Below, in pieces: positions 60,714 to 64,000 of a DNA stretch of 64,000 bases (its first letter is position 1; every line of letters starts with the position of its first letter). A program made the translations under genes and the position numbers. This DNA comes from Urophycis tenuis (Eukaryota; Chordata; Actinopteri; Gadiformes; Phycidae). The notes under the pieces were generated by a model, which saw only the letters and a list, made by a program, of their open reading frames with translations, was not told the DNA's origin and did not search any database. Location of the stretch: positions 12,501 through 76,500 of the forward strand of contig JAXIVH010000428.1 in the NCBI GenBank assembly GCA_036785325.1. The letters are read 5' to 3'.

Positions 60714-63142
60714 TAATGTACAGTTTTTTTTTACCCCACAGAATACAAATCTTTCTATTCTCTATGAATTCAGCATAAACAGCTGCAGGTGCACAGACAC
60801 CTGCATACATTTACAATCAGCCTCATGCATACATGAATACTTGGGTTTGTTTGGTGCTCAGTAGTCTTGTTGCTGTACGACATGTTTCCACACTGACGGT
60901 GACACAGATTATACCCATTTCAAGTGTTGGCAGCATAGAATTGCAAAAGGCACCTGAACAGTAATATTAGTGTTGTATGTATGAATGTTGTGTTTCCTAT
61001 GGCATACTTTATCTGTAATAGCATGACCACACCGTGCTCTTACTAATCCGCCCATACCTATTTTGCTGATGCTGAGGCATGTTATATTTGAGACACATTA
61101 CATCAGCAAATTGTCACCCATAACTAAGGGTGCTCCTTCCCCATCTGGACATTGATAGACAGCACAATATTGCCTCTGGTTGACCTCCACCCTGAACCTC
61201 TCCACAAGCAGGTTCTACAAGACAATATCACATCATGTCCTAGAGATATTTCAGTAATGCAAAACATTTCCCTGTGGTTTGTGTAGTAATTGAGGAATGG
61301 CTAGCCATTTGGCTAATCTGGCAATCAATATCAACACACAAAGACACTCTTTCTTGCACAATCACTGCAATAGGTGATACATATTTCTTCCAATTATTTT
61401 AGTGGTCTTTAATAGTAATCAAATGAAATAAAATATATTAAAACATATGGAACATAACTTTTCTTCCTGCAGCAGCTGAAGAAATTCAAGTAGCCACAGA
61501 AAATGATGGTCCAGTCCTACACAGCCATCGTTGGTTCGCTGCCTCCACTGCCAAGGACAAAGCCAGTCTGCACTGCAGCTCAACTTGCCTCTCTTGATTG
61601 TGTCTGTACTGGGCGAGTTTCTCTTGCATATACAATGTAAAATAGACTTCTCTTCCATAGTCCATGCACACTTGATCCCGCATTCTTTCAGTGACAACAG
61701 TATTATTTTAATGTTAGGAGGCTTGCATGAGACCTCAGTGCAATACGGATTGAAGTCAAGTCAACAAATGTTCAAATACCTTACCATCGAAATCACATTC
61801 AAATCATTTCAAAACATTTTTGCATCAATACAAATTCAGGGCTTAGACTCACTGCATTTTATTGTACCCCAACAACCACCACCTTGTCCAATCACCACTA
61901 CATCCTCCTTCAACCAACACTGCTACCACCTATAGGCCTACTAACAATATTCCTACTAATCAAGTACTACTACTGTTACTACACCTAATACTCCTGCCAA
62001 TGGTGTTCTACTTACCTTTCTTCCCCTTCTTCTTATTTCCTCTTCTTCTGTCTGACAACTCCCAATAATTGCTGCTTGCATTCCTAGTTCTATTTTTTGT
62101 CTTCTGTTTTTTGTTCAACAGCTCCGAGGTTTAAATGTACCTTCTACATTGTGCAGCTCCAAAGGGTAAGGGCATTTTTTTGGAATATTTTTATGGCTGT
62201 ATCAGAATAGAGACCTGAAATACCCAACAAAAGGATTGAGCAATTACAGGTTGAATACAAAAATGAAAAACACACAGACACATCTTCGTAAATGATGATA
62301 ATGTTTTTTTACAGGCCTTGTGGCATGTGCAACAACTTGGCTGCAACATCAAGACACAGCTATAACATATGACCCTAAACTTCACAAGCTTCTCGTTTTG
62401 ATTTGAACACATTTTGTGACCCATATACTCTGCATAAAAAAAGGGACAGGGTTCACATTACAAGCACCCTGAAAATGACAAACAGAACAAGAAATCAGTC
62501 CATCTCATACATTTGTGATCATTGGTAGATATTCTCAAGACCAGATATACGGGGTACACTCTCAAGCCCCTCAGTGACACACTCATTAGCCAGGAGACAA
62601 AGTCCAATCAAATGGGGATCAGCAGAGTGAATTTGGTCGTCCTAAAATGTTTTCAATCACTGACATGAATTTCTGATAAATTTGAATATATATCCATCTG
62701 TCCATATCCTAAATTGTCTATATTAACTATGACATGAATGCATGTAGACTGATTAGACTTTGTGTTAACCAAGCTAGGATGAAGGCTAGGTTTTTGAAGA
62801 CATTAGCACAACACGGTTATTATATAATGTCGTTCTTCATGATAGGGTCTGTTGATGCTCTTCAGCACTGTGCCGTCTCAGCATTGTGCTGCAGAAATCC
62901 CATTAGCAGCCATTAGTTGGTCCTGTCTATCATGAAACATGATGAAACAATTTAGCCACATTGGCACAATTGCCTACTCTCTCTCTCCCACACACAGACT
63001 CAAAGTCAACTCACACCAGGAATCTCACCTCTTCCATCACTTCTTTAACCTGCATCTTTAACTTACTGCCAAGTTGTCCTCTTCTCGAGAGCTTGAGGCC
63101 CAAAAGAGCCTCAGCCAATTCCTCGTAGCGACATAATTGCAT
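59067..63142 (-). CDS. unidentified multi-exon gene, 5' portion
   Basis: Not recognised. Candidate minus-strand exons: 63029-63142 (possible start MQLCRYEELAEALLGLKL, 38 codons, donor gtgaga); about 62540-62641 (DDQIHSADPHLIGLCLLANE, in phase with the first, donor unclear); about 61500-61683 (MRDQVCMDYGREVYFTLYMQ, then EKLAQYRHNQERQVELQ); 61118-61214 (NLLVERFRVEVNQRQYCAVY, then QCPDGEGAPLVMG); 60365-60603 (in phase with the last: KGVPNGLEEEGCQRKISPDQ, ALMYHQDVGTTLTNASFFGP, ALAEQHFAEEFPDVPPFKSN; donor gtaatt); 59067-59126 (NKDLTADISAANSAIKRE, donor gtgggc). Exon-like codon use, AG/GT borders and matching phases argue for a real gene. Helix-rich, charged composition fits a cytosolic coiled-coil protein. 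Missing exons are likely. No signal peptide is seen. Confidence 0.6.
59416..59617. repeat. interstitial telomere-like block (CCCTAA)n with CCCACTAA variants
   Basis: About 200 bp of CCCTAA units interspersed with CCCACTAA pairs ('cccactaacccactaaccct'). The variant blocks recur with a regular spacing, so the array evolved as a higher-order tandem repeat. It sits within an intron of the candidate minus-strand gene. Confidence 0.95.
59853..60052 (-). other. open stretch, possible exon (weak)
   Basis: The minus-strand frame TARTPVPMITNWRQGSYVPL followed by VTLVAPAIEEAMQSLAES is protein-like, and the stretch lies between two supported exons. No acceptor/donor pair gives phases matching its neighbours. 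Confidence 0.25.
60649..60711. repeat. (CA)n microsatellite
   Basis: About 60 bp of CA lying just upstream (in gene sense) of the exon at 60365-60603. Confidence 0.95.
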
Positions 63143-63149
63143 GGGATTT

Positions 63150-64000
63150 GTTCATGCATCAACCCACTCTTTTGGTTTGACATTTTTAAGAGGTTATTTC
63201 TGAGTGGTCAAACCCTCCCCTTGCCCTTCAACGGACTCGGGTAAAGAATGATGAACGATTGTACTGAGGGTACATGGAGTGTTTCAGTTCAATTTCTATG
63301 GGATTTGAACAAAGAGTTCTAGGAAGAAGCTGGGGGTGTTAACCCGATGGCTATCACCCATTAGGGATACTTGTTTAGTACCATAAGCCAGTGACTGCTC
63401 TGTCCTTTCACCAAAATAGCCTATGGATTTAGAGGATTCAATTATAATATTTCACACACTGTAATCTCCAGGGTAAATTTGTGTAGTGAATGCTGGTTTG
63501 CAGATGAAGGGATTATGATAAGTGAGTGCACTATTTAATACAACCATGTTTTGGAGCCATTACTTTTTTTAGGTCGTTTCCCTGTAACACAACTTAAATT
63601 CCATCACCTTTTTTGGAAAAAGTTGATATCCAGAATGAAACTGTTGCAATACAACTGCACTGCATCATGTTATTAAAAGCAACCTATATGCAACTAATTG
63701 CTGATGGCGCCCACTGCTATCGAGATAAATGATCAATACATATGATATATAACAATAACTATAGGTCTATGAATGTAGTTTACCATTATAATAATATAAT
63801 AATTAGAGGACTCTGTTGAGTAACGTTAATAGGCTATGACCTCCATCTCCATCATACAACATGTAAACTGACCAGGGTGACTATGACAAAGATTCCTGAC
63901 TCATGGAACATGAGTGCACTTTTCTGTGTGTTTGTGTAAAGGAATGGGGTGGGTGGGGAGTGGAGGTCCCTGAGTAAGTGAGAGGTAGGGGGTTTGTTTG
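63150..64000. other. no further feature recognised
   Basis: If 63142 is the true start codon, this would hold the 5' UTR and promoter of the minus-strand gene; if not, further upstream exons. I could not support any specific element. Confidence 0.35.

Overview
The window reads as teleost fish genomic DNA. It has intron-split genes with GT-AG junctions and vertebrate protein families, dense (CA/GT)n microsatellites, tRNA-headed SINEs with the fish-type tail 'gctttggacaaaagcgtctgct', L2/Rex-like LINE pieces, a DIRS-type retroelement relic and a BED-finger hAT relic. I cannot name the species.

Layout. 1-7.2 kb: no host gene; a 5'-truncated LINE on the minus strand (about 2.89-5.3 kb), a 14-bp minisatellite (5.65-6.05 kb) and microsatellites. 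7.25-12.66 kb, plus strand: retinol saturase (retsat), 12 coding exons rebuilt in one continuous frame (612 aa). 12.9-19.1 kb: intergenic, with a 47-bp tandem repeat, SINE fragment and long GT/GATA/GACA tracts. About 19.1-30.2 kb, plus: smarce1 (BAF57, HMG-box subunit of SWI/SNF), 10 coding exons, 519 aa, with an unusually long Ala/Pro/Ser-rich C-terminus. 30.56-33.25 kb, plus: a secreted von Willebrand factor C protein of the brorin (VWC2/VWC2L) family, 3 exons, 249 aa. 33.32-36.54 kb, minus: rpl23, 5 exons, 140 aa, with an H/ACA snoRNA (SNORA21 type) in each of its four introns. The VWC gene and rpl23 converge, their poly(A) signals lying about 80 bp apart.

36.95-64 kb is the least charted part. 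Short exons with matching splice phases on the minus strand indicate one or two unrecognised host genes: a 3' portion at 36.95-41.97 kb ending just upstream of rpl23, and a 5' portion at about 59.07-63.14 kb with a possible continuation at 50.1-50.24 kb. Around and inside them lie transposon relics: a LINE piece (39.85-40.26 kb), hAT (45.1-46.99 kb), Ty3/gypsy pol pieces (48.0-49.0 kb), a DIRS element (56.1-58.66 kb), L2-type tails, and a 200-bp telomere-like CCCTAA block (59.42-59.62 kb).

The genes do not form a pathway: retinoid metabolism, chromatin remodelling, probable BMP/activin modulation and translation are simply neighbours. The most interesting signals are the four intronic SNORA21 copies with a compensatory stem change, the unrecognised minus-strand gene(s), UG-repeat tracts abutting several retsat 3' splice sites, and the cysteine-depleted third VWC domain.
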